The position numbers and the translations under genes were made by a program. Source: Oscillospiraceae bacterium (lineage in GTDB: Bacteria; Bacillota; Clostridia; Oscillospirales; Oscillospiraceae). From it: a stretch of DNA of 64,000 nucleotides. Positions 15,803 to 24,656 of the stretch are shown here, piece by piece. Location: NCBI GenBank assembly GCA_020025425.1, contig JAHHSD010000004.1, positions 1 through 64,000 of the forward strand. Direction: 5' to 3'. The notes under the pieces are model-generated. The model did not search any database, was not told where the DNA came from, and saw only the letters and a program-made list of their open reading frames with translations. Position 1 is the stretch's first letter. Every line of letters begins with the position of its first letter.

Positions 15803-17752
15803 ATGAGAAAAAAGACTTGTGCGCTTTTCCTGGCCCTCGCCATTATGGCGTCCTTCATCCTGCCTGTCAGCGCCGCTGACGCCGTGCAGGAGGCCGTGTA
15901 CCTGGGTGTCGAGAACTACGGCACCGTCACCAAGGATGAGAAACCCAATTTCCAGCATAAATTCAGCCTCAACGATAAGGTTGAGCACTTTCTCGTAGCA
16001 AGCGACGACGCTTTTACCCTCCAGAACAAGCTCCAGGAGGGCTATATCTATGACATCACCCTCCAGGACGGCAAGGTAGTCGATCTGACCCTGAAAAACG
16101 GCGATCAGGCCGGCCCGGTCACCGCCGTCTCCAAGACCTCCCTTGGCGTAGCGGGCAAGGACTATCCTCTGGCTGAGAATGTCACCGTCCGCCGCATCAC
16201 CACCAAGGCCGGCGGGGCCCAGGTGGAGAACGCCGCCCTGGCCGATGTGAAGATGGGCGACACTGTCCGGGTGTTCCTGAACAAGGACGGGCAGATCGAC
16301 CGCATCTATCTGGCCTTTGTGGCAAAGGAGTACTCCGCCCCTGTGAAGGGTGTACCCGGCCAAAAGACCCTGAAAAACTTCCTGGCCACCGCCATGGAGC
16401 CTGTGGGCCAGGCCCTGTACGTCTTTGGCGGCACCTGGGACTGGCAGGACGAGGCCTCCTCTCCCCAGTCCACCACCATCGGCCTGGCTCAGTCCTGGCT
16501 GGACTTCTTCCAGAGCCACGACGCCAGCTATACCTATAAGTACAGCGACGATCCCAGCGCCAGCTACTACCCCCACCAGGGCTGGAACCAGTACTACTAT
16601 GCCGGTATTGACTGCTCCGCCTATGTGGCCTGGGCCACCTACAACATGATGAACACCGTCAGCGGCGGCGAGGGCTATGTGGGCAGTTCCACCAAGATGG
16701 CCCAGCGCTTTGCGGATACCATGAAGTGGGGCACCATCGACTACGGCACCCCCGTCAACGACGAGGAGGGCCACCGGACCTTTGATCACTCCAGCTTCCG
16801 TGTGGGCGATGTGTTCAGCATGAACGGCCACGTCTGGATCTGCCTGGGCGCCTGCTCTGACGGCAGCCTGGTCATCCTCCACTCCACCCCCTCCGACAGT
16901 AAGGTCGGCGCCCCCGGCGGCGGCGTGCAGATCAGCGGCGTAGGCGCCAGCCAGAACTGCGAGGCCTACCGCCTGGCCAACTACTACATGAGCAAGTACT
17001 ATCCCGCCTGGAGCGAGCGCTACAACGCCGTGTGCAAGGACTATGCCGACTACACCACCGTGCGGGGCGACGTCGCCGGCCGGTTCAGCTGGGATCTGAC
17101 CAAGACCCTCACCGACCCCGACGGCTACGCCAAGATGACCCCCGCTCAGATTCTGGCCGATCTGTTCGGCGAGCCCGATCCCAATGTGGTGGAGCAGGGT
17201 CTCCCCTTCCAGGATGTGCAGCAGAGCGACTGGTACTTCAAGGCGGTGGACAGCGTCTATCGCAAGAACGTCATGTCCGGTGTGTCCGCCACCCAGTTTG
17301 CCCCCGGAGCCCAGATGCGCCGGGCCGAGCTGGCTCAGATCCTGTACAACCAGGCCGGCAAGCCCGCCGTGGAGCCTGACGCCGCTCTGGCCGATGTGCC
17401 CGCTGACGCCTGGTACGCCGGCGCCATCAATTGGGCCCGCCAGCAGGGCCTGATGTCCGGCACATCCCCCGACCACATGGCCCCCGAAACCCTGCTGACC
17501 CGTCAGCAGATGGCCGTGATCCTCTATCAGTACGCCCAGAAGCAGGGCATCGACGCCAGCCAGCGCGGGGATCTGTCCTCCTTCCAGGACGTGGATCAGG
17601 TGGCCGATTGGGCCTCTGAGGCCATGCAGTGGGCCGTAGGCGCCAAGCTGATCGCCGGCCGCGGCAGCGGCACTCTGGCCCCCAACGGCATCGTCACCCG
17701 TGCCGAGGTCGCCCAGGTCATCGTCAATCTGTGGGCCATCAGCAAGGTTTAA
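15803..17752 (+). CDS. Secreted NlpC/P60-like protein with three SLH domains
   Basis: 649 residues. A typical signal peptide (MRKKTCALFLALAIMASF, cleaved near PVSAADA) is followed by a region of about 170 residues of unknown fold. Next is a papain-like domain, with the nucleophile in GIDCSAYVAWA and a histidine in GHVWICLG, matching the NlpC/P60 cysteine-peptidase layout. Three S-layer homology repeats make up the last 190 residues (starting at PFQDV, ALADVPADAWY and SFQDVDQVADW), which anchor the protein to secondary cell-wall polymer. A role in peptidoglycan turnover at the S-layer is inferred. AGAGGAG precedes the ATG. It is a monocistronic gene between a leader hairpin and a strong terminator. 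Confidence 0.85.
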   Translation: MRKKTCALFLALAIMASFILPVSAADAVQEAVYLGVENYGTVTKDEKPNFQHKFSLNDKVEHFLVASDDAFTLQNKLQEGYIYDITLQDGKVVDLTLKNGDQAGPVTAVSKTSLGVAGKDYPLAENVTVRRITTKAGGAQVENAALADVKMGDTVRVFLNKDGQIDRIYLAFVAKEYSAPVKGVPGQKTLKNFLATAMEPVGQALYVFGGTWDWQDEASSPQSTTIGLAQSWLDFFQSHDASYTYKYSDDPSASYYPHQGWNQYYYAGIDCSAYVAWATYNMMNTVSGGEGYVGSSTKMAQRFADTMKWGTIDYGTPVNDEEGHRTFDHSSFRVGDVFSMNGHVWICLGACSDGSLVILHSTPSDSKVGAPGGGVQISGVGASQNCEAYRLANYYMSKYYPAWSERYNAVCKDYADYTTVRGDVAGRFSWDLTKTLTDPDGYAKMTPAQILADLFGEPDPNVVEQGLPFQDVQQSDWYFKAVDSVYRKNVMSGVSATQFAPGAQMRRAELAQILYNQAGKPAVEPDAALADVPADAWYAGAINWARQQGLMSGTSPDHMAPETLLTRQQMAVILYQYAQKQGIDASQRGDLSSFQDVDQVADWASEAMQWAVGAKLIAGRGSGTLAPNGIVTRAEVAQVIVNLWAISKV

Positions 17753-17775
17753 AAGACCGAGTTTCCCCTATAAAC

Positions 17776-17812
17776 AAACCAGGCGGACCGATTTACGGTC
17801 CGCCTGGTTTTT
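17776..17812. terminator. Bidirectional terminator between convergent operons
   Basis: AAACCAGGCGGACCG (17776-17790) and CGGTCCGCCTGGTTT (17796-17810) are perfect arms around the loop ATTTA, with T-rich flanks on both strands. It serves the SLH gene and the minus-strand nucleoside transporter. Confidence 0.92.
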
Positions 17813-17850
17813 CATTGTATTCTTTTGGGGAAACAGGGGGGTGCTGTCGC

Positions 17851-18846
17851 TTACCGCTCCTCGCGGAAGTAGTTCAGGCCCAGAGCGGCGGGCTGTCCGC
17901 TGCCCTCCTTGGCCCGGATGGAGGAGACGATCAGCACGATGGCTGTAATGAGGAAGGGCAGCGCCTTAAACAGGTGCGGGGGCACGGCGTTCAGCCAGCT
18001 CAGGGCGTTGGGGAAGGCCCCGGCCAGGGCACCGGCGTAGATCTGCAGGGTGTTGAAGAAGCCAAAGACCAGCGTACCCAGAATGGCCATCACCGGGTTC
18101 CAGTTGGCGAAGATAACCAGGGCCACCGCGATCCAGCCGTAGCCGTTGATCCAGCAGTTGGAGCCCTCAAAGGAGCCGCTCATGTTCAGGGCCATGTAGA
18201 AGCCGCCCAGGCCCATGATGCCGGAGCCCAGCACCAGGTGAATGTACTTGTAGCGGGTGATGTTGACACCCACGGAGTCGGCCGCGCCGGGGTTCTCACC
18301 CACGGAGCGCAGCTTCAGGCCGGTCATGGTGCAGGACAGATACCACCACACAGCCACGGCGATGGCGATGCCCAGATAGACCAGGATGTTGTGGGAGAAC
18401 AGGGCCTTGCCCAGCACGGGGATGGAGCTCAGGCCGGGGATATTCAGGGGGGCGAAGCCCTCCACCAGGGCGGAGTGCTCCACCATGGCGGGCCAGTTGT
18501 CACCCATGCCCTTGCCCACAAAGAAGTACAGGCCCAGGCCGAAGGTGGTGATGGTGATACCGGTGACGTTCTGGTTGGCCTGGAAGGACACGGTGAGCAC
18601 GGCGAAGAGCAGGCCGCACAGGCCGGCGGCCAGGAAGGCCACCAGCAGGCCCACCACCAGGCTGTTGGCGGCGCAGCCGGCCAGGTAGCCGAAGATGGCG
18701 CCCACGGCCATGGTGCCCTCCACGCCCAGGTTCAGACTGCCCGCCTTCTCAATGACGATCTCGCCCACCGTGCCGTAGAGCAGGGGGATGTTGACCAGGA
18801 TGATGTTGAAGAGGAAGAGGGTCAGCACGTCGATGGAATTGTTCAT
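17851..18846 (-). CDS. Nucleoside-type ABC transporter permease (NupQ-like)
   Basis: 331 residues, about 9-10 membrane segments, of the branched-chain-amino-acid/ribose permease family. The GEIVIEKAGSLNLGVEGTMAVGA segment is the characteristic NupQ/YufQ block. It overlaps the preceding permease gene by 4 bases and is last of the operon. With its partner permease, the double ATPase and the BMP lipoprotein it forms a purine-nucleoside importer; the substrate is inferred from family and from the adjacent xpt. Confidence 0.88.
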   Translation of the reverse strand: MNNSIDVLTLFLFNIILVNIPLLYGTVGEIVIEKAGSLNLGVEGTMAVGAIFGYLAGCAANSLVVGLLVAFLAAGLCGLLFAVLTVSFQANQNVTGITITTFGLGLYFFVGKGMGDNWPAMVEHSALVEGFAPLNIPGLSSIPVLGKALFSHNILVYLGIAIAVAVWWYLSCTMTGLKLRSVGENPGAADSVGVNITRYKYIHLVLGSGIMGLGGFYMALNMSGSFEGSNCWINGYGWIAVALVIFANWNPVMAILGTLVFGFFNTLQIYAGALAGAFPNALSWLNAVPPHLFKALPFLITAIVLIVSSIRAKEGSGQPAALGLNYFREER

Positions 18847-19967
18847 TTCGACACCTCCTTGGTAGACTTGGTCCGCACAACCTGGAACCGGGTGAAGAAA
18901 TCGGCGGCCAGCACGGCGAAGAGGATAATGCCCTGGATCAGATCGGCAAAGTTGGCGTCGATGGAGGCAAAGGTGGTGCTGGCGTTCTGGCAGCCGAACT
19001 GGAGGACGGTGATGAGCAGGGAGGACACCACGATGCCCACGGTGTTCAGCTTGGCCAGCCAGGCCACCACGATGCCGGTCCAGCCCACATTGTTGGTCAC
19101 AGAGGCGCTGAGGATGCCGGCGGAGGACACGGAGAAGGCTCCGGCCAGGCCGATGAGGGCGGCGGACATGAAGATGGTCCGCACCACAATGCGGCTGACC
19201 TTCATGCCGGCGTAGCGGGCGGTGTTGGGGCTGTCACCCACCACGGCCACCTCATAGCCCTGCTTGGTGTACTTCAGGTAGACGAAGATCAGCACACACA
19301 GGGCAATGGCGATGATCAGGGACAGGTTCAGCTGAAAGCCCCCCAGGTCGAAGGTGATCATTCTGGCGTTCTCGGGGAACTTGATGAACTTGGGTCTGGG
19401 AGAGGCGGGGTCCAGGAAAAAGTTCCACTCACCGGCGGTCTCACCGAAGAAGCGCAGGAGGTAGAGGGCCACATAGTTGAGCATCAGGGTGAGCAAAGTC
19501 TCGTTGGTGTTGAAGCGCACCTTCAGCGCGGCCACGAATACACCGTACAGGCCGCCGCCCACCATGCCGCACAGGGCCATGACCAGGATCATCAGGGGCT
19601 TGGGCAGGGTCCCGCCCAGCTTGAGGGCGGCCACGCTGGCCAGGATGGCCCCCATGATGAACTGTCCCTCGCCGCCGATGTTCCAAAAGCGCATCTTAAA
19701 GGCCAGGGCCAGGGCCAGGGAGGTGAGGAGCAGAGGGACGAACAGCTTGATGAAGTTCTCCACAATGCGGGCGGGGAACTTGCTGTCCGGGATCCCCAGG
19801 GTGATGATCCGCTTGTAGAAGTCCAGGGGGTCCACTCCCAGGGACAGGAGCATCAGTGCGCCGATGACCAGGGCGATGGCCACAGCGGCCACATAGGCCA
19901 GGATCTGCTGGCCGGGGCGGGCGGTATCCCGCTTGACGATGCGGAACAGGGGCTCTTGGCGTTTCAT
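18843..19967 (-). CDS. Nucleoside-type ABC transporter permease (NupP-like)
   Basis: 374 residues with a basic cytoplasmic N-terminus, a first membrane segment at about residues 24-48, and further segments typical of the NupP/YufP permease. The WNIGGEGQFIMGAI block (cytoplasmic coupling region) is diagnostic. It overlaps both neighbours by 4 bases (ATGA), showing a translationally coupled operon ATPase-permease-permease. Confidence 0.88.
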   Translation of the reverse strand: MKRQEPLFRIVKRDTARPGQQILAYVAAVAIALVIGALMLLSLGVDPLDFYKRIITLGIPDSKFPARIVENFIKLFVPLLLTSLALALAFKMRFWNIGGEGQFIMGAILASVAALKLGGTLPKPLMILVMALCGMVGGGLYGVFVAALKVRFNTNETLLTLMLNYVALYLLRFFGETAGEWNFFLDPASPRPKFIKFPENARMITFDLGGFQLNLSLIIAIALCVLIFVYLKYTKQGYEVAVVGDSPNTARYAGMKVSRIVVRTIFMSAALIGLAGAFSVSSAGILSASVTNNVGWTGIVVAWLAKLNTVGIVVSSLLITVLQFGCQNASTTFASIDANFADLIQGIILFAVLAADFFTRFQVVRTKSTKEVSK

Positions 19968-21538
19968 TCCGTTACCTCCTTGATCTGGCTGTCCTTGGCG
20001 ATTCCGGCGGGCTTGTCCTCATACTTGTTGGTCAGGTCCAGGGCGCCGGTCATCATCAGGCCCAGCTCCTCCTTGGTGGTCTTGTGGGCGTGGACCACGC
20101 CCATGACCCTGCCGTGGCACAGGACCATGATCTTGTCGCACAGGGCCATCATCACGTCCAGGTCCTCGCCCACAAAGAGGATGCCCACGCCGTCCTGCTT
20201 CTGCTGGTTGAGGATGTTGTAGATGGCATAAGAGGAGTTGATGTCCAGGCCGCGGACGGGGTAGGCGGTGACCAGTACGTTGGGTCCGGCCTTGATCTCC
20301 CGGCCCAGCAGCACCTTCTGCACGTTGCCGCCGGAGAGCCGGCGCACCGGGGTCTCGGTGGAGGGGGTGACCACCTCCAGCTCCCGGATCACCTGCTCGG
20401 CGTCCGCCCGGCCCGCCTTGCGGTCCACCAGGACGCCCTTGGCCTCGGAGTAGTTCTTCAGGATCATATTGTCCGTGATGGACATGGAGGGGGCCAGGCC
20501 CATGCCCAGCCGGTCCTCGGGGATGAAGGACATGGAGATGCCCTTCTGGAGGATGGCCTTGGGGCTCAGGCCCACAATATTGTCCCCCTTGTGGATCATC
20601 ATGCCGCTCTCGATGGGGCGCAGACCGGCGATGGCCTCGCACAGCTCCTTCTGGCCGCAGCCCGCAATGCCGGCCACGCCCAGGATCTCGCCGCCGCGGA
20701 TGTAGAAGTTCACATGGTCGATGGCGGTGGAGCCCTCGTCGCTCTTGATGGTCAGGTCCCGGATCTCCAGCAGGGGCTTGGTCTTTTCCACCACGGGGCG
20801 GTCGATGTTCAGGTCCACCTTGCGGCCCACCATGAACTCGGTGAGCTGCTGCTCGTTGGTGTCCTTGGTGTCCACGGTGCCGATGTACTCGCCCTTGCGC
20901 AGGATGGCCACCCGGTCGGAGATGTCCATGACCTCGTTGAGCTTGTGGGTGATGATGATGATGGAGTGGCCGTCCGCCTTCATGCGGCGCAGGACGCCGA
21001 AGAGCTTGTTGATCTCCTGGACGGTGAGCACGGCGGTGGGCTCGTCCAGGATGATGACCTTGGCGCCGTAGTAGAGGACTTTGATGATCTCCAGGGTCTG
21101 CTTCTCCGAGACGGACATGTTGTAGACCTTTTTCCGGGGGTCGATGTCAAACCCGAACTTCTGGGCCATATCCCGGATTATATTGTACCGGTCCTTCTTC
21201 AGCACAGCGCCCACATGCTCGGCGCCCAGCCAGATGTTATCGGCGGCAGAGAACACATCCACCAGCTTGAAGTGCTGGTGGACCATGCCGATGCCCAGGC
21301 GCTTGGCGTCCTCGGGGGAGCTGATGGTCACATCCTGACCGTTGATCCGGATGGAGCCGCTGTCCGGGCGGTAAATGCCGGAGAGCATGTTCATCAGGGT
21401 AGTCTTGCCCGAACCATTCTCTCCAAGCAGCGCCAGGATCTCGCCGGGCTTCACGTTGAGATCCACCCCGTGGTTGGCCACTACGCTGCCAAAGGTCTTG
21501 GTAATGCCCTTCATTTCAATGGCATACTGCACTGCCAT
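19964..21538 (-). CDS. Nucleoside-type ABC transporter ATP-binding protein, two nucleotide-binding domains (NupO-like)
   Basis: 524 residues carrying two ABC domains in one chain, as in sugar/nucleoside importers. The N-terminal domain has Walker A GENGSGKTT, Walker B VIILDEPTAVLT and a degenerate signature (MSVSEKQTLEI). In the C-terminal domain the signature is LSGGNVQKVLLGRE and the Walker B position reads VLVTAYPVRGLD, so the catalytic glutamate is absent there; this asymmetry is common in the family. AAGGAGGT precedes the ATG. A separate extended -10 promoter lies upstream. Confidence 0.92.
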   Translation of the reverse strand: MAVQYAIEMKGITKTFGSVVANHGVDLNVKPGEILALLGENGSGKTTLMNMLSGIYRPDSGSIRINGQDVTISSPEDAKRLGIGMVHQHFKLVDVFSAADNIWLGAEHVGAVLKKDRYNIIRDMAQKFGFDIDPRKKVYNMSVSEKQTLEIIKVLYYGAKVIILDEPTAVLTVQEINKLFGVLRRMKADGHSIIIITHKLNEVMDISDRVAILRKGEYIGTVDTKDTNEQQLTEFMVGRKVDLNIDRPVVEKTKPLLEIRDLTIKSDEGSTAIDHVNFYIRGGEILGVAGIAGCGQKELCEAIAGLRPIESGMMIHKGDNIVGLSPKAILQKGISMSFIPEDRLGMGLAPSMSITDNMILKNYSEAKGVLVDRKAGRADAEQVIRELEVVTPSTETPVRRLSGGNVQKVLLGREIKAGPNVLVTAYPVRGLDINSSYAIYNILNQQKQDGVGILFVGEDLDVMMALCDKIMVLCHGRVMGVVHAHKTTKEELGLMMTGALDLTNKYEDKPAGIAKDSQIKEVTE

Positions 21539-21666
21539 GGCAGTACCTCCTTTTCACACATATAAAAATGACAAGAGCCAGGCCTGTCCCCAAGCCTGGT
21601 GTTCCATATTATTTCTTCCTCTGCGGCTCGGAGCGCCCTCCGGTCCATAGAGCAGGGAATAAAAAC

Positions 21667-21675
21667 AGTATAGCA
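21667..21675 (-). promoter_or_regulatory. Internal promoter of the transporter genes
   Basis: On the minus strand an extended -10 (TGC-TATACT; 21667-21675) lies about 130 bp before the ATPase start. No good -35 is visible. It follows the hairpin at 21741-21778, so the ATPase and permeases may be transcribed separately from the BMP gene. Confidence 0.5.
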
Positions 21676-21740
21676 TAGTTCCAGGGTTTCCGCACAAAAA
21701 ATTGCAAGTTTCGTCAAAAATATGCCGCCCTGGAAATAAA

Positions 21741-21778
21741 ATCCGGGCCGGTCGGAAGTTCCGGCCGGCCCGGGATGC
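21741..21778 (-). terminator. Terminator-like hairpin after the BMP lipoprotein gene
   Basis: A long GC stem (core GGGCCGG / CCGGCCC, extended by CGGAA/TTCCG) is followed on the minus strand by ATTTTATTT. Partial read-through here would make the binding protein more abundant than the membrane parts. Confidence 0.7.
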
Positions 21779-21801
21779 GGGTCATTCGATTTGGGACGGA
21801 T

Positions 21802-23061
21802 TTAGGCCTGAGGGGCGTCCACACCCTCAACGTTGTAGTTCATGGAGCCCTTGATGACGCCGTCCTCCACGGAGCCCTCGCCGGCAGCCACGATGACGTT
21901 GCCCTGGTTGTCCTTCAGGTCGGCGTCGGTCTTGATGATCTCGACCTTACCGTCGTCGCCCACCTTGTAGGACAGCTTCACGCCGGAGAACACGTCCCAG
22001 TCACCGGAGACGATCAGCTCACGGACAGCGTCCATGATCTCCTCAGTGTTGGGGGCGGCCACGATGGTGTTCAGGGGAGAGGCGTCCACGAAGTTCTCAG
22101 CCAGACCGGCGTAGTAGGCGTTGCCGCCCATCTTCTCCACGAACTTGGAGGCGTCGCCGGCGCAGTCCATAGCGGCCTGGATGGCGGTCTGATAGTAGAC
22201 GTCCCAGTGCCAGATGGCGGCGGTCAGGTGGTTGTTGGGGGCCTGCTCGGTCATATCGGAGTTGTAGCCGCAGCCGAAGATGTTGTTCTCGGCGGCAACC
22301 AGCTGGGGCTGAGCGGAGTCGCAGTGCTGAGCGATGACGCCCACGTTGTAGGTGTCCACCAGGGCCTGGGCAGCCTGGCGCTCCAGGTTCTCATCGCCCC
22401 AGGTAGAGATCTTGTTGACGTGAACAACGGCGTCGGGGTTGGCGGACTGGGCGCCCAGAGTGAAGGCGTTGATGCCGGAGCAGGTCTCGGCGTACTCGGT
22501 GTTCCAGGCGGCCACATAGCCGATGTAGTTGTTGCCCATCTCCAGGCTCTTGAGCCCGGCGGCCACGCCGGTCAGGTAGCGGGCCTGATAGATGCGGCCG
22601 AAGTAGTTGTTGAAGTTGGTGTCGTTGGCCTTGAAGCCGGTGCCGTGGGAGAAGATGATCTCGGGATACTCCTCAGCCTTGTCGGCCATGGCGTCGATGT
22701 AGCCGAAGGAGATGCCGAAGATGATGTCGGCGCCCTGGCCGGCCAGGGTGTCGATGGCGTTGGCAATGGCGGTGTCGTCGTCATCCTTGACATTGTCCAC
22801 GACCAGCAGCTGCTTGTCCACGTCCAGACCCAGGTTCTTCATGGCAGTGGTGATGCCGGTGTGGTGCTGGAAGGTGTAGCCGGCCACGTCGGACTGGCTG
22901 GTGATATAGATGGCGCCGACCTTGAAGTCGTCGTCAGCCACAGGGGTGGAGCCGGCAGGGGGATTGCTGCTGGCGGAGCCCTCAGGAGCATCCTTGGGGC
23001 CGCAGGCGGCCAGAGACAGGGCCATGACGCCGGCCAGGATCATTGCAAGAAACTTTTTCAT
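21802..23061 (-). CDS. BMP-family substrate-binding lipoprotein of the nucleoside transporter
   Basis: 419 residues from ATG 23061, which has AGGAGG upstream; a longer frame adds only unlikely N-terminal residues. A lipoprotein signal MKKFLAMILAGVMALSLAAC gives a lipidated cysteine at residue 20, followed by a Ser/Pro/Gly linker. The mature domain has the BMP/PnrA layout (DFKVGAIYITSQSD, ADIIFGISFGY, GTGFKANDTNFNNY, VGVIAQHCDS). BMP proteins bind purine nucleosides outside the cell. Position directly after xpt fits purine uptake. Confidence 0.9.
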   Translation of the reverse strand: MKKFLAMILAGVMALSLAACGPKDAPEGSASSNPPAGSTPVADDDFKVGAIYITSQSDVAGYTFQHHTGITTAMKNLGLDVDKQLLVVDNVKDDDDTAIANAIDTLAGQGADIIFGISFGYIDAMADKAEEYPEIIFSHGTGFKANDTNFNNYFGRIYQARYLTGVAAGLKSLEMGNNYIGYVAAWNTEYAETCSGINAFTLGAQSANPDAVVHVNKISTWGDENLERQAAQALVDTYNVGVIAQHCDSAQPQLVAAENNIFGCGYNSDMTEQAPNNHLTAAIWHWDVYYQTAIQAAMDCAGDASKFVEKMGGNAYYAGLAENFVDASPLNTIVAAPNTEEIMDAVRELIVSGDWDVFSGVKLSYKVGDDGKVEIIKTDADLKDNQGNVIVAAGEGSVEDGVIKGSMNYNVEGVDAPQA

Positions 23062-23125
23062 TTTGATTGTTGTCCTCCTCATATGTAGATGGATCACTAC
23101 AATATATTAAAACCGCATTGCGGCT

Positions 23126-23701
23126 TTAATCCACAAATTTCACCCCGTGCTCCTCGTCCATGGACTGGACGCGGGCCAGGGACTCGATGCGGTAGCCCTT
23201 TTTGCGCAGCATGTCGCCGCCGGGCTGGAAGGCCTTCTCCACACAGATGCCGGCGCCCACCAGCTGGGCGCCCGCCTGATCGATCACATCGAACAGGCCC
23301 TCCAGGGCCGCGCCGTTGGCCAGGAAGTCGTCAATGACCAGCACCTTGTCGCTGGGACCCAGGAACTCCTTGGCCACCATGATGTCGTACACCCGGCCGT
23401 GGGTAAAGGAGGTCACCTTGGATGTATAGACATCACCAGCAATGTTTTTGGTCTGGCTCTTCTTGGCAAAGATCACCGGACAATCAAAAAACTGCGCCGT
23501 GATACATGCGATGCCGATGCCGGAGGCCTCAATCGTCAGAATCTTGTTCACGTCGCAGTCCGCAAAAAGGCGTTTGAACTCCTTGCCGATCTCGGCGAAG
23601 AGCTTCACGTCCATCTGGTGGTTCAGGAAGCTGTCCACTTTCAAAATATCGGTCCCCTTGACCTTGCCGTCTCGGAGAATGCGCTGCTCCAACAGCTTCA
23701 T
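23126..23701 (-). CDS. xpt: Xanthine phosphoribosyltransferase
   Basis: 191 residues, the usual Xpt length, if started at ATG 23701 (MKLLEQRIL); the frame runs further upstream into the promoter. Motifs: EASGIGIAC, the FAKKSQTKNI segment and the PRPP-binding VLVIDDFLANGAALEG. It converts xanthine plus PRPP to XMP in the cytosol for purine salvage. The gene is first in an apparent operon with the BMP binding protein (64-base gap), so uptake and salvage are joined. No guanine riboswitch core was found in its leader. Confidence 0.95.
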   Translation of the reverse strand: MKLLEQRILRDGKVKGTDILKVDSFLNHQMDVKLFAEIGKEFKRLFADCDVNKILTIEASGIGIACITAQFFDCPVIFAKKSQTKNIAGDVYTSKVTSFTHGRVYDIMVAKEFLGPSDKVLVIDDFLANGAALEGLFDVIDQAGAQLVGAGICVEKAFQPGGDMLRKKGYRIESLARVQSMDEEHGVKFVD

Positions 23702-23740
23702 ATTCTTCCCATCCTTTTTCTTCAGAATCAGTTTACTTCC

Positions 23741-23769
23741 ATTGTACCGAATCCCGGTCCGATACACAA
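23741..23769 (-). promoter_or_regulatory. Promoter of xpt
   Basis: Minus-strand TTGTGT (23764-23769), 17 bp, TACAAT (23741-23746), about 40 bp before the xpt ATG. Confidence 0.65.
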
Positions 23770-23847
23770 CACATTTTATCGGTTTATTTCCCCAAACCTT
23801 CCTTAAAAAAATGTCATATTTTAACCAAAATGGACAAAGGCTTCCGA

Positions 23848-24465
23848 TCAGGTCCAAAAAGGCCCCTTTTCCTTCCAATTAGGGTCTTTTCTGGCTGGCA
23901 GTCCATTGACGATCAGCTGCTCGGCCAGGCCCGCCATTTCCTCGGGGCCCTCAGCCATATCTCCCTCCACCCAGGCCCGCACCAGGCCCAGCGCCCCTGA
24001 TACCACAAACTCCAGGCAGTAGTTGGGTCTGGTCCGGCCCGCGCTGCCCAGATCGTACAGCCCGTTCCACTCTCTGAGATATTTCCCATAGATCAGCCGG
24101 CGCAGCTCCTGGAAAAAGGGCTCTCCCTGCTGATGGCCGATCATGGTCAGGCACAGCTCCCGGTTCTCCCACACAAATGAAAATACATCTCTGAGGATGG
24201 GGGAGAGATTGCCCTGCATCTCCTCAGGGGTGTGGGCCTCCAGCACCTGGGACAGCTGCTGGAACAGCTCGTGCTCCACCTGCTCCAGCATGTCCTCCAG
24301 GTCCTTGTAGTGGGCGTAAAAGGTCCCTCTGTTCACATCAGCCAGCTCAGTCAGCTCCCGGACCGTGATCTCCCGAAGCTCCTTTTCCCGCATCAGCGTC
24401 ACCAGCGCCTGCTGGAGCTGTCTGCGGGTGCGCCGCACCCGGCGATCCTGCTCATGTTGTACCAA
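23848..24465 (-). CDS. TetR/AcrR-family regulator
   Basis: 205 residues. The N-terminal helix-turn-helix reads ITVRELTELADVNRGTFYAHYKDLEDML, a classic TetR DNA-binding domain, and the helical C-terminal domain resembles the DhaS/TetR_C_7 type. The start is TTG 24465: AAGGAG sits 9 bases upstream and no in-frame ATG occurs before the DNA-binding helix. It is divergent from the ABC ATPase/permease operon, so it most likely represses that operon. Confidence 0.9.
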   Translation of the reverse strand: MVQHEQDRRVRRTRRQLQQALVTLMREKELREITVRELTELADVNRGTFYAHYKDLEDMLEQVEHELFQQLSQVLEAHTPEEMQGNLSPILRDVFSFVWENRELCLTMIGHQQGEPFFQELRRLIYGKYLREWNGLYDLGSAGRTRPNYCLEFVVSGALGLVRAWVEGDMAEGPEEMAGLAEQLIVNGLPARKDPNWKEKGPFWT

Positions 24466-24517
24466 AACCTAAGTCTCCTTCAAAAATTTACATTTTCTTC
24501 ACACGATATCCGACACT

Positions 24518-24532
24518 AACACACTGAGTGTT
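24518..24532. promoter_or_regulatory. Candidate TetR operator
   Basis: An inverted repeat AACAC-ACTGA-GTGTT lies in the divergent region between the TetR gene and the promoter at 24565. Its size and position suit a TetR dimer; assignment is by position only. Confidence 0.4.
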
Positions 24533-24564
24533 GCATTACAGACGAAACATCCTCTTTTTGACTC

Positions 24565-24592
24565 TTGTATCCCAGGTCGATCTAACTATAAT
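24565..24592 (+). promoter_or_regulatory. Promoter of the ABC ATPase/permease operon
   Basis: TTGTAT (24565-24570), 16 bp, TATAAT (24587-24592). Confidence 0.7.
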
Positions 24593-24656
24593 ATAAAATG
24601 ATAGAATAATCAACGGATGTTTGTTAAAGAACAGTCCGTCCACAGGAGGGCCCGTT

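Noticed and set aside
15754..15804. 16-codon reading frame just before the SLH-domain gene
   Set aside because: Its ATG is about 16 bases from the nearest Shine-Dalgarno-like sequence and it has no recognisable content; treated as untranslated leader.
23702..23768. Guanine/xanthine riboswitch before xpt
   Set aside because: The promoter lies about 40 bases from the start codon, leaving no room for the aptamer, and none of its conserved junction sequences are present.
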